DNA of 31,544 nucleotides from NCBI GenBank assembly GCA_016930895.1, contig JAFGFV010000008.1:1-31544 (forward strand), in the 5' to 3' direction. The DNA comes from Spirochaetales bacterium. Its GTDB lineage: Bacteria; Spirochaetota; Spirochaetia; SZUA-6; DRHE01. The notes beneath the pieces were generated by a model. The model ran no database searches, was not told where the DNA came from, and saw nothing but the letters and a program-made list of their open reading frames with translations. Within the stretch, counting starts at the first letter, position 1. Every line of letters begins with the position of its first letter. The position numbers were made by a program, and so were the translations under genes. Positions 24,063-31,544 of the stretch are shown piece after piece.

Positions 24063-25082
24063 CTACTTGATCGTGATCACCTTGGAACGGTCGAAGGTAA
24101 TGGCGACAGCGATGATGATGAGAACGCCGAGGAAGGACTGCTGCGCGTACACGTCGATCCCTACCACCGTCATCCCGTTCTTGAAGACGCTCATGATCAA
24201 CGCTCCGACGATGGTGTTGAGCACCCCGCCGGCCCCCCCGGTAATCGCCGTTCCGCCCACGACGACGACGGCTATCGACTCCAGGACGTACAGGTCGCCG
24301 AAGATCGCCGACCCGCTGTACAGATTGCTCGCCAGGATGATCCCCGCCACGCCGGCCCCGAAACCGGACAGCACGAACGCCACGGTCTTCGAAAGCTGGA
24401 CGTTGATCCCCGACATCCATGACATCTTTTCGTTGCTGCCGATCGCCTGGATGGTCCTGCCGAGGTAGGTGTACCGCTGGATCACGAAGAACACAGCCGC
24501 AACTCCCAGGGCGATGATCCAGCCGTTGCTGATCCCCAGCGGGCTCCCGTTGACCACGTCCAGGAAATCGAAGTGCCGCGACGGCACCGAGATCGGCGCT
24601 TCGTGCAGGAGATAGGTGAGGCTCACGAAGATCCCGCCGGTGCCCAAGGTGCACACGAACGAGGGAATCCGCGCCTTGGTGAACAACACTCCGTTCACGA
24701 GGCCCGCCGTGCAGGCCACGAGAATCGCGATCACGAAGGAGAAGTAGCCGAAGGTCTCCAGGCCGAGGAGGTACACCACCGAAGTCAGGGAAATGATCCC
24801 TCCGACCGACAGGTCGATGCCGCCCGTCATGATCACGAACGCCTGACCCAGTCCGACGGTAAGGAGGATCGCGGTCACGTTTCCGATGATCTTGAGGTTG
24901 TACACGGACAGGAAGGTCTTGCTCCCGATGACAAACAGGAGGACGAAGATCAGCAGCAGCGCCAGGGATATGTAGATGGCCGGGATCCTGCGCAACAAGC
25001 CGCCTGCGATCTTGTTCTTGGACTCCGGTTCCGCCGGGGCCGCCCCGTTTTGCTGGTCACCCATTCTGGTATTCAAAGCCAC
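24063..25082 (-). CDS. Ribose-type ABC transporter permease, copy 2
   Basis: A 339-residue RbsC/BPD_transp_2-type membrane protein. The hydrophobic N-terminal helix is YISLALLLIFVLLFVIGS, followed by the family stretch GQAFVIMTGGIDLSVGGIISL. The C-terminal part has VVVVGGTAITGGAGG and ends DRSKVITIK. About 8-10 membrane segments are expected. GTG at 25082 has GGAGG 6 nt upstream and is preferred to TTG 25088 (too close to it) and ATG 25064 (no site). It is paralogous to the permease at 26639-27667; the two flank the ATPase gene and probably form a heterodimeric channel. The gap to the ATPase is 42 nt. Confidence 0.92.
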   Translation of the reverse strand: MALNTRMGDQQNGAAPAEPESKNKIAGGLLRRIPAIYISLALLLIFVLLFVIGSKTFLSVYNLKIIGNVTAILLTVGLGQAFVIMTGGIDLSVGGIISLTSVVYLLGLETFGYFSFVIAILVACTAGLVNGVLFTKARIPSFVCTLGTGGIFVSLTYLLHEAPISVPSRHFDFLDVVNGSPLGISNGWIIALGVAAVFFVIQRYTYLGRTIQAIGSNEKMSWMSGINVQLSKTVAFVLSGFGAGVAGIILASNLYSGSAIFGDLYVLESIAVVVVGGTAITGGAGGVLNTIVGALIMSVFKNGMTVVGIDVYAQQSFLGVLIIIAVAITFDRSKVITIK

Positions 25083-25124
25083 CCTCAACCTCCACGTCGA
25101 TCCTGCTCTGGCGGGTTCCGGGAC

Positions 25125-26642
25125 TCAAACGATGTACTGGATGATGTCGACGGGCGCCGGCTTCGCGTTCGCGGGACAGTCGACTTGGCCGGTGATCTGG
25201 CCGTCCCTCATCAACAGCATCCTGTTGCACAGACCGATATCCTCCTCGAGGGTGTCGGACATCAGGATGATCGCCATCCCATGAGCGGCGAGCTCGCGGA
25301 TCCTTCGATAGATCTCTTCCTTGGCGCCCACGTCGATCCCCCGGGTGGGATGGTCTAGAATCAGGAGCTCGACGTCCGTTGCCAGCCATTTGGCGAGCAC
25401 GGTTTTTTGCTGATTGCCCCCGCTCAGGTTCACGCAGGGCGTGCGAAGCGAAGGGGTCTTGATCCGATTCTGCTCCACCCAGTGGACCCCCTCTTGGCGC
25501 TCCTTCCTGAGGTTGAGCAGTCCACCCTTGGCCAGGCCCTTGAGGATGATCAAGGTGATGTTCGACAGCACGTCCATCTGGAGGGCTAGCCCTTCCTCCC
25601 GCCGGTCGGAAGGGATGTAGCCGATTCCGGCCTTGATCGCATCCTGCGGTCCGCCGATCTTGACCTGCCGGCCCTTGACGCGGATGGTCCCGCTGTCGGC
25701 CTTCGAGACTCCGGCAATACAGCGGCAGACCTCTTCCTTGCCGGAGCCCAGCACCCCAACCAGACTGACGATTTCTCCCCGGCGGACCGCGAAGCTCACC
25801 GAGGAAAACGAGCCGGCCTTCTCGAGCCCTTCGACCTGGAGTTCCTCTTCCTCCTCCGGCTGGCGCTGCTCGGATTCCTTGTAGTATTCCTCAGCCAGCT
25901 CGTGCCCGACCATCAGCCGCTGCACCTTCCGGATCTCTGCCTCCTCCCGGCGCAGCTCTGCCATGTTCCGGCCGTCCTTGAGAATGACGATGCGGTCCGA
26001 CAGCTCCAGCACCTCCTCCAGTCGATGGGAGATAAAGATAATCGAACACTCCTTCTTCAGCACCTTGAGGATTTCGAAGAGCCGGTCGATCTCGTCGGAG
26101 GTCAGGACCGTGGTTGGCTCATCCAGGATCAGGACCGGATTCTCGACACCCGAGATATTCGACAGCCAGATCAGCCGCACGATTTCGACCATCTGGCGGG
26201 AGGCCTGAGGAAGGTCCCGAACGTAGGCGCGCGGGCTGACCTCCACCTTCACCTTGGCCAGCTGCTTCTCCGCTTCGGCAAGCATCTCCTGAATCACGAG
26301 CATGCCGTGGCGCTTGAAGGTCCGCTCCTGGCAGAGGAACAGGTTCTCGCACACGGTGAGGTTGGGAAGCAGGCATCCCTCCTGAAAGACCATGCCGACT
26401 CCCAACCGGGCGGCCATCCGCGGGTCGGTGGGCGCCGCGGTCTTTCCGTGAAGCTGCAGCTTCCCCCTGTCCGCCTTGTACAGTCCGATGAGGATTTTCA
26501 TGAGCGTCGACTTGCCCGCGCCGTTCTCTCCGACCAGACCGACGATCTCACCCCTGCCAACGCTGAAACTGACATCCTCCAAAGCTCGGACACCGGGGAA
26601 GCTCTTGAAGATGTGCTGCATCTGTACCACGTTGTCGCTCAT
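25125..26642 (-). CDS. Ribose-type ABC transporter ATPase with two nucleotide-binding domains (RbsA-like)
   Basis: A 505-residue duplicated ATPase of the RbsA/MglA class. In NBD1, Walker A is GENGAGKST (38-46), Walker B LILDEPTT keeps Glu175, and the switch His lies in FISHRLEE. Its signature position reads LPQASRQ (144-150), a departure from LSGGQ and the usual LSVAQQQ. In NBD2, the P-loop is GVLGSGKEE (296-304), a canonical signature LSGGNQQ is at 406-412, and Walker B reads LLILDHPTRGIDVGA, with His431 where Glu is usual. So each half has one degraded element; one full composite site plus one weak site is likely. An acidic QPEEEEEL linker joins the halves. The ATG at 26642 overlaps the upstream permease stop as ATGA. 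Confidence 0.93.
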   Translation of the reverse strand: MSDNVVQMQHIFKSFPGVRALEDVSFSVGRGEIVGLVGENGAGKSTLMKILIGLYKADRGKLQLHGKTAAPTDPRMAARLGVGMVFQEGCLLPNLTVCENLFLCQERTFKRHGMLVIQEMLAEAEKQLAKVKVEVSPRAYVRDLPQASRQMVEIVRLIWLSNISGVENPVLILDEPTTVLTSDEIDRLFEILKVLKKECSIIFISHRLEEVLELSDRIVILKDGRNMAELRREEAEIRKVQRLMVGHELAEEYYKESEQRQPEEEEELQVEGLEKAGSFSSVSFAVRRGEIVSLVGVLGSGKEEVCRCIAGVSKADSGTIRVKGRQVKIGGPQDAIKAGIGYIPSDRREEGLALQMDVLSNITLIILKGLAKGGLLNLRKERQEGVHWVEQNRIKTPSLRTPCVNLSGGNQQKTVLAKWLATDVELLILDHPTRGIDVGAKEEIYRRIRELAAHGMAIILMSDTLEEDIGLCNRMLLMRDGQITGQVDCPANAKPAPVDIIQYIV

Positions 26643-27667
26643 TTGATGATCGACACCTTCTTGCGGTCCATGGTGACCGTCACCGCCGCGATCAGCACCA
26701 CACCGGTCACCGCCCCCTGGATGTACGGACTGATGTGCATTTGGACCATGCCGCTTCTCAACACCGTCACGACCAGCGCGCCGATAAAGGCATTGATCAC
26801 GCCGCCGATTCCTCCGGACAGCGCCGTCCCTCCCACGACCACGGCGGTGATGGCCGGGAACAGCACCCCCTTGCTGACGGTCGGGTTGGAGGACAGCAGT
26901 CTGGAGACCAGGAACAGCCCCGTCAGTCCGTTCAGCCCCCCGGCAATCGAAAACACCGCAACCTTGACGCGCTCGACCTTGACACCGGCCTGTCTGGCAA
27001 GCTCCTCGTTGCCGCCGATCGCGAAGATGTGTTTCCCGAAGGCGGTTCGTCTCTCGACGATCAGCAGCACCAGAAAGATACCCACGGCAATCAGGGTGAT
27101 GTTCGGGATCCAGAGGGCATGCCCGTTGGCCAGCATCTGGAACCGAGTGTCCTTGATCGAGTTGGTCGCCCCGCCGCTGAACACCACGGCGATGCCCAGA
27201 GCGGCGAACCACATCCCGAGGGTCGTGATCAGCGACGGGATCTTGAGTCGCGTGTTGATGATCCCGTTGAGAAACCCGGCCGCCGCTCCGAGGAGAACGA
27301 TGACCGGAATCGCCAGCAACCCGAGATCCACCACCGAGCGCTCGCTGTCGATGAGCAGTCCACCGATCACCGCAGTCAGGGCGACCACCCCTTCGACCGA
27401 CAGATCGATCGCCCCCATCAGGATCACCAGGGAGCTCCCGAACACCGTCATGACCATCAGGCTGCTGAGGCTCAGCAGGTTCTGCACGCTGGCCGGGGAC
27501 AGAAACGAACCGCCGGTCCCCACGGCGAATATCAGGGTCACGATCACCAGCGCGCTCACCGGTCCCAGGACGCTGTGCCCGACCACGAACTGGAAACCCT
27601 TGGCGATCCGTTTCACAGACTGGGTCCGTCCCTGCTCCTTGCGGGCTTGCTGCTTCAAGTCCTTCAC
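26639..27667 (-). CDS. Ribose-type ABC transporter permease, copy 1
   Basis: A 342-residue BPD_transp_2-type permease. The family stretch is GSSLVILMGAIDLSVEGVVAL near the N-terminal third. The middle has IGGNEELARQAGVKVERVKV (typical of RbsC-like proteins), followed by VVVGGTALSGGIGGVINAFIGAL and the ending MDRKKVSIIK. The cytoplasmic N-terminus is basic and glutamine-rich. The start is GTG at 27667 with a weak site; a GC-rich hairpin lies just upstream. It ends in an ATGA overlap with the ATPase. The pair of unlike permeases flanking one ATPase suggests a heteromeric channel. Confidence 0.92.
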   Translation of the reverse strand: MKDLKQQARKEQGRTQSVKRIAKGFQFVVGHSVLGPVSALVIVTLIFAVGTGGSFLSPASVQNLLSLSSLMVMTVFGSSLVILMGAIDLSVEGVVALTAVIGGLLIDSERSVVDLGLLAIPVIVLLGAAAGFLNGIINTRLKIPSLITTLGMWFAALGIAVVFSGGATNSIKDTRFQMLANGHALWIPNITLIAVGIFLVLLIVERRTAFGKHIFAIGGNEELARQAGVKVERVKVAVFSIAGGLNGLTGLFLVSRLLSSNPTVSKGVLFPAITAVVVGGTALSGGIGGVINAFIGALVVTVLRSGMVQMHISPYIQGAVTGVVLIAAVTVTMDRKKVSIIK

Positions 27668-27707
27668 CTTTATTCTCGCGATCTTTTCCCTCGTGCGTCC
27701 GCGGCCT

Positions 27708-27742
27708 GAGGGAGGAAGCCCCGCTTGCGGGGCTCCCTCCTC
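27708..27742 (-). promoter_or_regulatory. Strong intercistronic hairpin between binding protein and permease genes
   Basis: In the 102-bp gap after the binding-protein stop, the transcript can fold a stem of about 13 bp with a CAAG loop (arms 27708-27724 and 27727-27742, core AGCCCCG/CGGGGCT). No U tract follows, so it is not a classical terminator. Such hairpins after periplasmic binding protein genes typically block 3' exonucleases and give more binding protein than membrane subunits. Confidence 0.7.
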
Positions 27743-27769
27743 TACCTTACCGGACTCGCACGGACTTCG

Positions 27770-28837
27770 CTACGGAATCGCCCTCAAGAAGCGCCCGAAA
27801 TGGTCGCTCCAGTCGTAGGTCGGCGTTCCCTCGTAGTAGTCCTTGAGGAACTTCTCGGCGTTGTCAGGGCTGACCAGCACGGTCTTGGCGTACCACTGCC
27901 GCCTGTCCTTGGGAAGGGCCGCCACGTCGAGCTCTCCCCTCTCGGCTGCCAGGGCCAGGGACAAACCGATTCCACCCTGCCAGGTCGGGTCCGGGTAGAA
28001 GGTCGCCACCGCTTCGCCGGCCACGATCGCCCGCACCATGTCTTCCTGGCCGTCGGCGCCGCAGACCTTGACCTTGCCCGCCAGACCCTTGGCACGCAGG
28101 GCCTCGATGGCGCCCATGGCCATTTCGTCGTTGGCGCACCAGACCCCGTCGATGTCCGGGTGGGCGACCAGCATGCTGGTGAGCATCTCGAAGGCCTTCG
28201 CCCTGTTCCACTCGGCGGACTGGTAGGCCACCATCTCCACCTCCGGATACTCGTCCAGCGCCTTGTTGAGGCCCGCCCAGCGCTCGATCTGGGCGGAGTT
28301 CGCCAGCTGCCCCTGGAGCGCCACGATCTTGCCCTTGTAGGGGGTCTTGAAGCTCTTGAACAGCTGCGTCGCGCCGTGGTAGCCGCCTTCGGTGCCGTCG
28401 AAGGTGATGTGGCTCACCCAGTGGGGGTAGTCCCACACCTTGACGTCTTCGGGCTTGTTCCACCAGGTCACGAAGTACACCCCCGCGTCCTCCAGGGCCT
28501 TGGCGATGGGCACGACATCGGGGGCTTCGTTGGGATCGATGTTGAAGACCACGTTGGCCCCCGTCTTTGCCACGAGCCCTTTGATGTCGTTGAGCTGCTT
28601 CTCGCTGCTGCCCTGGCAGGCCTGGGACACGTGGTAATCCTTCAGGCCCACCGACTCCGCGAAGATCTCGCCGCCCTTGATCCAGGCCGCGTGATACGGG
28701 CTTTCGAGGAACTTGACCGACGTGCAGAGCGTGGTGGGCTCGGCAGCGGCTCCTTCCTCCTGGCCGCTCGCTAGGGCCAGCGCCGGCGCGAGGAGAACCC
28801 CCGCCAGCAACAAGACTGCCAACTTGAGACCTTTCAT
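27770..28837 (-). CDS. Periplasmic sugar-binding protein of the ABC transporter
   Basis: A 355-residue periplasmic binding protein (type I fold, RbsB-like). The signal peptide MKGLKLAVLLLAGVLLAPA runs to a likely cleavage after ...LALA, leaving SGQEEGAAAE. The two-lobe pattern is visible: KQLNDIKGLVAKTGANVVFNIDP in lobe 1, GVYFVTWWNKP as hinge region, then IDGVWCANDEMAMGAIEALRAKGL and KVCGADGQEDMVRAI in lobe 2. Aromatic residues around WWNKP and WNRAKAF could stack on a sugar ring. The ATG at 28837 has GGAGG about 5 nt upstream. Ligand is unknown; partner subunits are encoded immediately downstream. Confidence 0.92.
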   Translation of the reverse strand: MKGLKLAVLLLAGVLLAPALALASGQEEGAAAEPTTLCTSVKFLESPYHAAWIKGGEIFAESVGLKDYHVSQACQGSSEKQLNDIKGLVAKTGANVVFNIDPNEAPDVVPIAKALEDAGVYFVTWWNKPEDVKVWDYPHWVSHITFDGTEGGYHGATQLFKSFKTPYKGKIVALQGQLANSAQIERWAGLNKALDEYPEVEMVAYQSAEWNRAKAFEMLTSMLVAHPDIDGVWCANDEMAMGAIEALRAKGLAGKVKVCGADGQEDMVRAIVAGEAVATFYPDPTWQGGIGLSLALAAERGELDVAALPKDRRQWYAKTVLVSPDNAEKFLKDYYEGTPTYDWSDHFGRFLRAIP

Positions 28838-28878
28838 TGACACCTCCTCCTCTCCTTCAAGGAATGGAAATATTTCGT

Positions 28879-28910
28879 GAACTGCCCAGCGTTGGCCAGC
28901 CGGGCAGCTC
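28879..28910 (-). promoter_or_regulatory. Hairpin upstream of the binding-protein gene
   Basis: The 119-bp gap 28838-28956 contains a 9-bp stem (GAGCTGCCC with GGGCAGTTC, one G-U pair) and a 14-nt loop, followed by a short A/T stretch GAAATATTTC that is itself palindromic. It could be a partial terminator after the SDR gene or an operator for the ABC genes. No convincing -35/-10 pair is seen here. Confidence 0.4.
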
Positions 28911-28956
28911 GACGTTCTCGGCGCGAACAGCTCTTCCGAACTCCTCCTCGCATTCT

Positions 28957-29751
28957 TCAGGTCGTGACGTTCAGCCATCCACCGTCGATGTAGTAGGAAG
29001 AGCCGACACAGTAACTGGCTTTCTCCGAACAGAGAAAGACGATGAAGTTTGCCACCTCTTCCGGGGTGGCGAACCGGCCTATGGGGGTCCACTGTTTGGC
29101 GATGTTCTGGAGGTACTCGTCCACCGAGATCCCCTGGGCCTTGGCATCCGGCTCCACGTGGTCCATCCAGGCCGGAGTCTTGACCAGGCCGGGATTCACC
29201 GAGTTCACGCGGATGTTGTCCGCCATGACTTCGTTCGAGAGGCATTTCGACATCATGACCAGGGCGGCCTTCACGGTGTCGTAGATCGGCTCGTGGGCCA
29301 AGGGCTGCTTGGCGCAGATCGAAGCGATGTTGGTGATGACTCCGCCACCTCTCTGTTTCATGAGGGGAACCAGGGACCTGGTCAGCCGTATCGCCGCCAT
29401 GACCGTCAAGTCCCACCAGTATTGCCACCGCTCATCGGCGGCGGAGACGATCTTCTCTTCGCTGCCCAGCCCGGCGTTGTTGATGAGAATGTCCACACCG
29501 CCGAAATGGTCGGACACGCCCTTGGTGAACGCCTCCAAGTCGTCCCTCTGGACGACGTCCGCCTGCAGGCCCAGGCTCTTGACCCCGAACTCTCCCGCGA
29601 TCTGTTCCGCGGCCTTGGAAGCCTCCCCCTTGGTGCGGGAGCACAGGGCAACGTGCGCCCCTTCCGCGGCGAAGCCCCGTGCCACGGCAAGCCCGATGCC
29701 TTTGGTCGCTCCGGTGACGACCACGATCTTCCCTGTCAATCCGAGTTCCAT
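28957..29751 (-). CDS. Short-chain dehydrogenase/reductase
   Basis: A 264-residue classical SDR. Cofactor motif TGATKGIG lies at 13-20 and NNAG at 91-94. Catalytic Ser144 (NIASICA), Tyr157 and Lys161 (YDTVK) are in place, and the C-terminal region reads YYIDGGWLNVTT. The MELGLTGKIVVVTGATKGIG start and an AGGAG next to the ATG at 29751 fix the N-terminus. It differs clearly from the SDR at 13145-13909, so it is not a recent duplicate. It lies between the DUF169 gene (26 nt) and the ABC binding-protein gene (119 nt). Probably a sugar, polyol or keto-acid oxidoreductase. Confidence 0.9.
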   Translation of the reverse strand: MELGLTGKIVVVTGATKGIGLAVARGFAAEGAHVALCSRTKGEASKAAEQIAGEFGVKSLGLQADVVQRDDLEAFTKGVSDHFGGVDILINNAGLGSEEKIVSAADERWQYWWDLTVMAAIRLTRSLVPLMKQRGGGVITNIASICAKQPLAHEPIYDTVKAALVMMSKCLSNEVMADNIRVNSVNPGLVKTPAWMDHVEPDAKAQGISVDEYLQNIAKQWTPIGRFATPEEVANFIVFLCSEKASYCVGSSYYIDGGWLNVTT

Positions 29752-29777
29752 CTCCTACTCCTCGATCCTGGTGTCTT

Positions 29778-30545
29778 TCAGCAATACTTCTCGAAACGCC
29801 TGCTCAGAGTCTCTCTCGAGACCGGGAAGGGAATCGCATCGAAGTCGTACATGATCGGCAGGGCGTTCATGTCCCCCTGCTGCGCTCTCAACCCGTCGGT
29901 CAACCCTTCCAGCAGTTCCACCGGGAAACCCATGATCATGTCCTCGTCCCGGGCCATCCCATGTCTCCGGTCTCCGTTGTCGGCCAGGGCGAACCGCACT
30001 TCCTTGGTCAAGAAGGGCACCGTCAGAACTTCGTAGCAGCTTGCTCCGTGCCCGTTGGTTTCGAGCTTGATCTTTTCCCATCCATTCCAGGTGTTGGCAT
30101 ACTCCATCATCATGAGCTGCAGGGGGCTGCCCCAGATCTGAACGATGTCCGGTACGAGCGTGATCCTGTCCAGGGGGCACACCCCGACCGCGTCGTACTT
30201 GCCCTCGAGGGACATGAATCCCGAGAACGCCTTCTCGCAGGATTCGGCAGTAGCGGCAACGTACCCTTTCGCCTTCTCGCCCACGTCCTTCGGAAGCTCA
30301 CCCCAGCCGAGGGACACATCCGAAGGCCAACAGGACGCATAGGTATCTCGGGTCAGGACGATGGGAATCTCGAGGAATCTGGCGTACCCGATGACCATGC
30401 AGAGCGATTTTCTCTTGTTCAGGCGCTGGAAGTCCTTCGGGATGTCGCTCTCCTTCTCGAAGAGCTTGATCCCCAGGCTGTTCGTCTTCAAGCGAAGGAG
30501 CCTGTCGATCTCCCGGCCCAGCTCATTCACGCGTTTCGCATCCAT
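29778..30545 (-). CDS. DUF169-family protein
   Basis: A 255-residue soluble protein with the DUF169 pattern. It opens with LLRLKTNSLGIKLFEKESDIP, has a conserved Cys region at RKSLCMVIGYAR (Cys49), a second one at YASCWPSDVSLG (Cys72), and further cysteines at 103, 123, 170 and the C-terminal 255. DUF169 has no settled function; conserved cysteines suggest metal, cluster or corrinoid-type binding, but no named motif is visible. The ATG at 30545 has AAGGAG 7 nt upstream and is preferred to a GTG at 30551. It is the first gene after the regulator (57 nt), which suggests a core role in the pathway. Confidence 0.82.
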   Translation of the reverse strand: MDAKRVNELGREIDRLLRLKTNSLGIKLFEKESDIPKDFQRLNKRKSLCMVIGYARFLEIPIVLTRDTYASCWPSDVSLGWGELPKDVGEKAKGYVAATAESCEKAFSGFMSLEGKYDAVGVCPLDRITLVPDIVQIWGSPLQLMMMEYANTWNGWEKIKLETNGHGASCYEVLTVPFLTKEVRFALADNGDRRHGMARDEDMIMGFPVELLEGLTDGLRAQQGDMNALPIMYDFDAIPFPVSRETLSRRFEKYC

Positions 30546-30564
30546 TTCCACGCTCCTTCATTGC

Positions 30565-30582
30565 GGGACGCTGCAGCGCCCC
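30565..30582. promoter_or_regulatory. 18-bp near-perfect palindrome between regulator and DUF169 genes
   Basis: The minus strand reads GGGGCGCTGCAGCGTCCC: nine-base arms matching at eight positions, with no loop. It lies in the 57-bp gap after the regulator stop, just ahead of the DUF169 ribosome site. It is a candidate operator for the SorC-type regulator, or simply a GC-rich dyad. Confidence 0.35.
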
Positions 30583-30602
30583 TGAACGGCAGGCGCCGTA
30601 CC

Positions 30603-31544
30603 CTACTGCTCGTCCTCGAGTATGCGGCTTGCCGCTCCGCTGTCCGTGAACAGGGTGGTGATCATCCCGGCCGACAGTACCGCCTTGATGGCACGCGCCT
30701 TGTCGGTGCCGCCGGCCACTGCCATGCGCTCCGGGACCTCCTTGAGCAGCTCCAGGGGAATGCTCATGAGCCGGTCCGCCAGCTCCGTCGGCACATACTC
30801 GCCGTTCCGGTCGAAGCAGTGGCCCAGGATGTCTCCGACGATTCCGAGCTCCCTGTGCCGCTCGAGCTCCTCGGGGGAAACCAGCTGCGAGGACAGATAG
30901 CTCGCCTCGATGGCGCCGACCCCGAAGATCGCGGTGCCGCACCTGTGCCACATCCCCTTCATCGTGTTCCCGGGAGTGTTGTCGGCCAGGATCGAATCGC
31001 GCTCCTGCCGGCTCAACACGACCGCCGGATAGGTGAAATAGGTTCCCTCGGCCTTGAGCTTCGCGCAGGCTTCCTGGACGATGGTGAAGGGACTGGTGAA
31101 GGCCACGTCGAGGAGCCCGCCGATGAGCTGTACGACATGGACCCCCCGGGTTGCCATCGGCACCAGGTAGCGGACCAGGTGCCCGACCGTGGCGCCCAGG
31201 CCGACCCCGAGGACGGAATCGTCGGTGATGAGCACACCCAGGCGACACGCACAAACCCGACCCAGCAGTTCTGCGATCGCTTTTCTGTCGTTCGAGTCGG
31301 CCTCGACCACGACGGCCTGGTGAAGGCGGTAGCGTCGCGTCAAGGCCTCACCCAGGGCCTCGTCGACCTGGAACGGAAGCTTGATGATGGTCCGCACCAT
31401 CCCGTCGTCCCGAGCCTTCTGGATGGTCCGCGAAACCATCATCTTCGAGACCCCGAGCCTTGCGGCGATCTCCTGCTGCTGCATCCCTTTCTCGAAGTAC
31501 ATGACGAGAACCAGGCACGGCAGCAGGTCGAGACGCTCTTTCAA
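30603..31544 (-). CDS. SorC-family transcriptional regulator (may lack its first few residues)
   Basis: A protein of at least 313 residues with the SorC layout. An N-terminal winged helix-turn-helix (about 12-50, QQQEIAARLGVSKMMVSRTIQKAR) is followed by a sugar-binding NagB-like effector domain. Landmarks of the latter are LGVGLGATVGHLV, GVHVVQLIGG, GTAIFGVGAIE, GDILGHCFDRNGE and VAGGTDKARAIKAVL. Such proteins usually sense a phosphorylated sugar and repress or activate the adjacent operon. The gene runs to the window edge, where a TTG could be the start. SorC proteins are about 310-320 residues, so at most a few residues are missing. It is encoded first in the same direction as the catabolic genes, so autoregulation is likely. 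Confidence 0.88.
   Translation of the reverse strand: MKERLDLLPCLVLVMYFEKGMQQQEIAARLGVSKMMVSRTIQKARDDGMVRTIIKLPFQVDEALGEALTRRYRLHQAVVVEADSNDRKAIAELLGRVCACRLGVLITDDSVLGVGLGATVGHLVRYLVPMATRGVHVVQLIGGLLDVAFTSPFTIVQEACAKLKAEGTYFTYPAVVLSRQERDSILADNTPGNTMKGMWHRCGTAIFGVGAIEASYLSSQLVSPEELERHRELGIVGDILGHCFDRNGEYVPTELADRLMSIPLELLKEVPERMAVAGGTDKARAIKAVLSAGMITTLFTDSGAASRILEDEQ

Noticed and set aside
22556..24070. 504-residue plus-strand ORF antisense to FGGY kinase copy B
   Set aside because: No recognisable domain, Arg/His/Gln-rich; the minus-strand kinase has all FGGY motifs.

Overview
The window is a high-GC bacterial chromosome segment with densely packed genes and short gaps; no gene-free stretch exceeds about 200 bp. 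Both periplasmic binding proteins have mature N-termini of the (A/S)GQEE type, which is common in secreted proteins of free-living spirochaetes. Together with the high GC and ribose-type ABC plus TRAP transporters, this suggests a high-GC member of Spirochaetota, possibly an uncultured one. That assignment is an inference from style. No rRNA, tRNA, insertion sequence, CRISPR or phage gene was seen.

Region 1 (1-1335, +) is the 3' part of a CNNM/CBS membrane protein whose C-terminus is a PTS EIIA-type domain instead of the usual CorC/HlyC domain. Region 2 (1355-6703) is a compact sugar-phosphate module around a divergent intergenic region. On the minus strand, three genes joined by ATGA stop/start overlaps encode a GmhA-type SIS isomerase, a fusion of a PfkB (HldE-like) kinase with a HAD phosphatase, and a deoxyhypusine-synthase-like protein. 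On the plus strand lies an FGGY kinase with the features of sedoheptulokinase. Read together, they could take sedoheptulose to sedoheptulose-7-P, then D-glycero-D-manno-heptose-7-P, the 1,7-bisphosphate and a heptose monophosphate. I have not seen this grouping described.

Region 3 (6682-31544, all minus) is a roughly 25-kb carbohydrate or polyol catabolic cluster of 23 genes. In transcription order it holds a SorC-type regulator, a DUF169 protein, an SDR, a ribose-type ABC transporter (binding protein, permease, ATPase, second permease), an FGGY kinase, an aldo/keto reductase, a zinc MDR dehydrogenase, a second FGGY kinase, a ketose 3-epimerase-like TIM barrel, a double-SIS sugar isomerase, an unusually long MDR with two Rossmann-like regions, a small PNPOx-like flavoprotein, a beta-phosphoglucomutase-like HAD protein, another SDR, another zinc MDR and an SMP-30-like lactonase. 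After a 197-bp gap with a good sigma70-type promoter comes a second unit: TRAP DctP, DctQ, DctM and a UroD-like protein.

The logic of region 3 is import by ABC and TRAP systems, oxidation and epimerisation of the free sugar or polyol, phosphorylation by FGGY kinases, and isomerisation into central metabolism. The SorC protein probably senses a phosphorylated intermediate. The substrate cannot be fixed from sequence alone. Several long ORFs antisense to these genes are GC-driven shadows and are not annotated.
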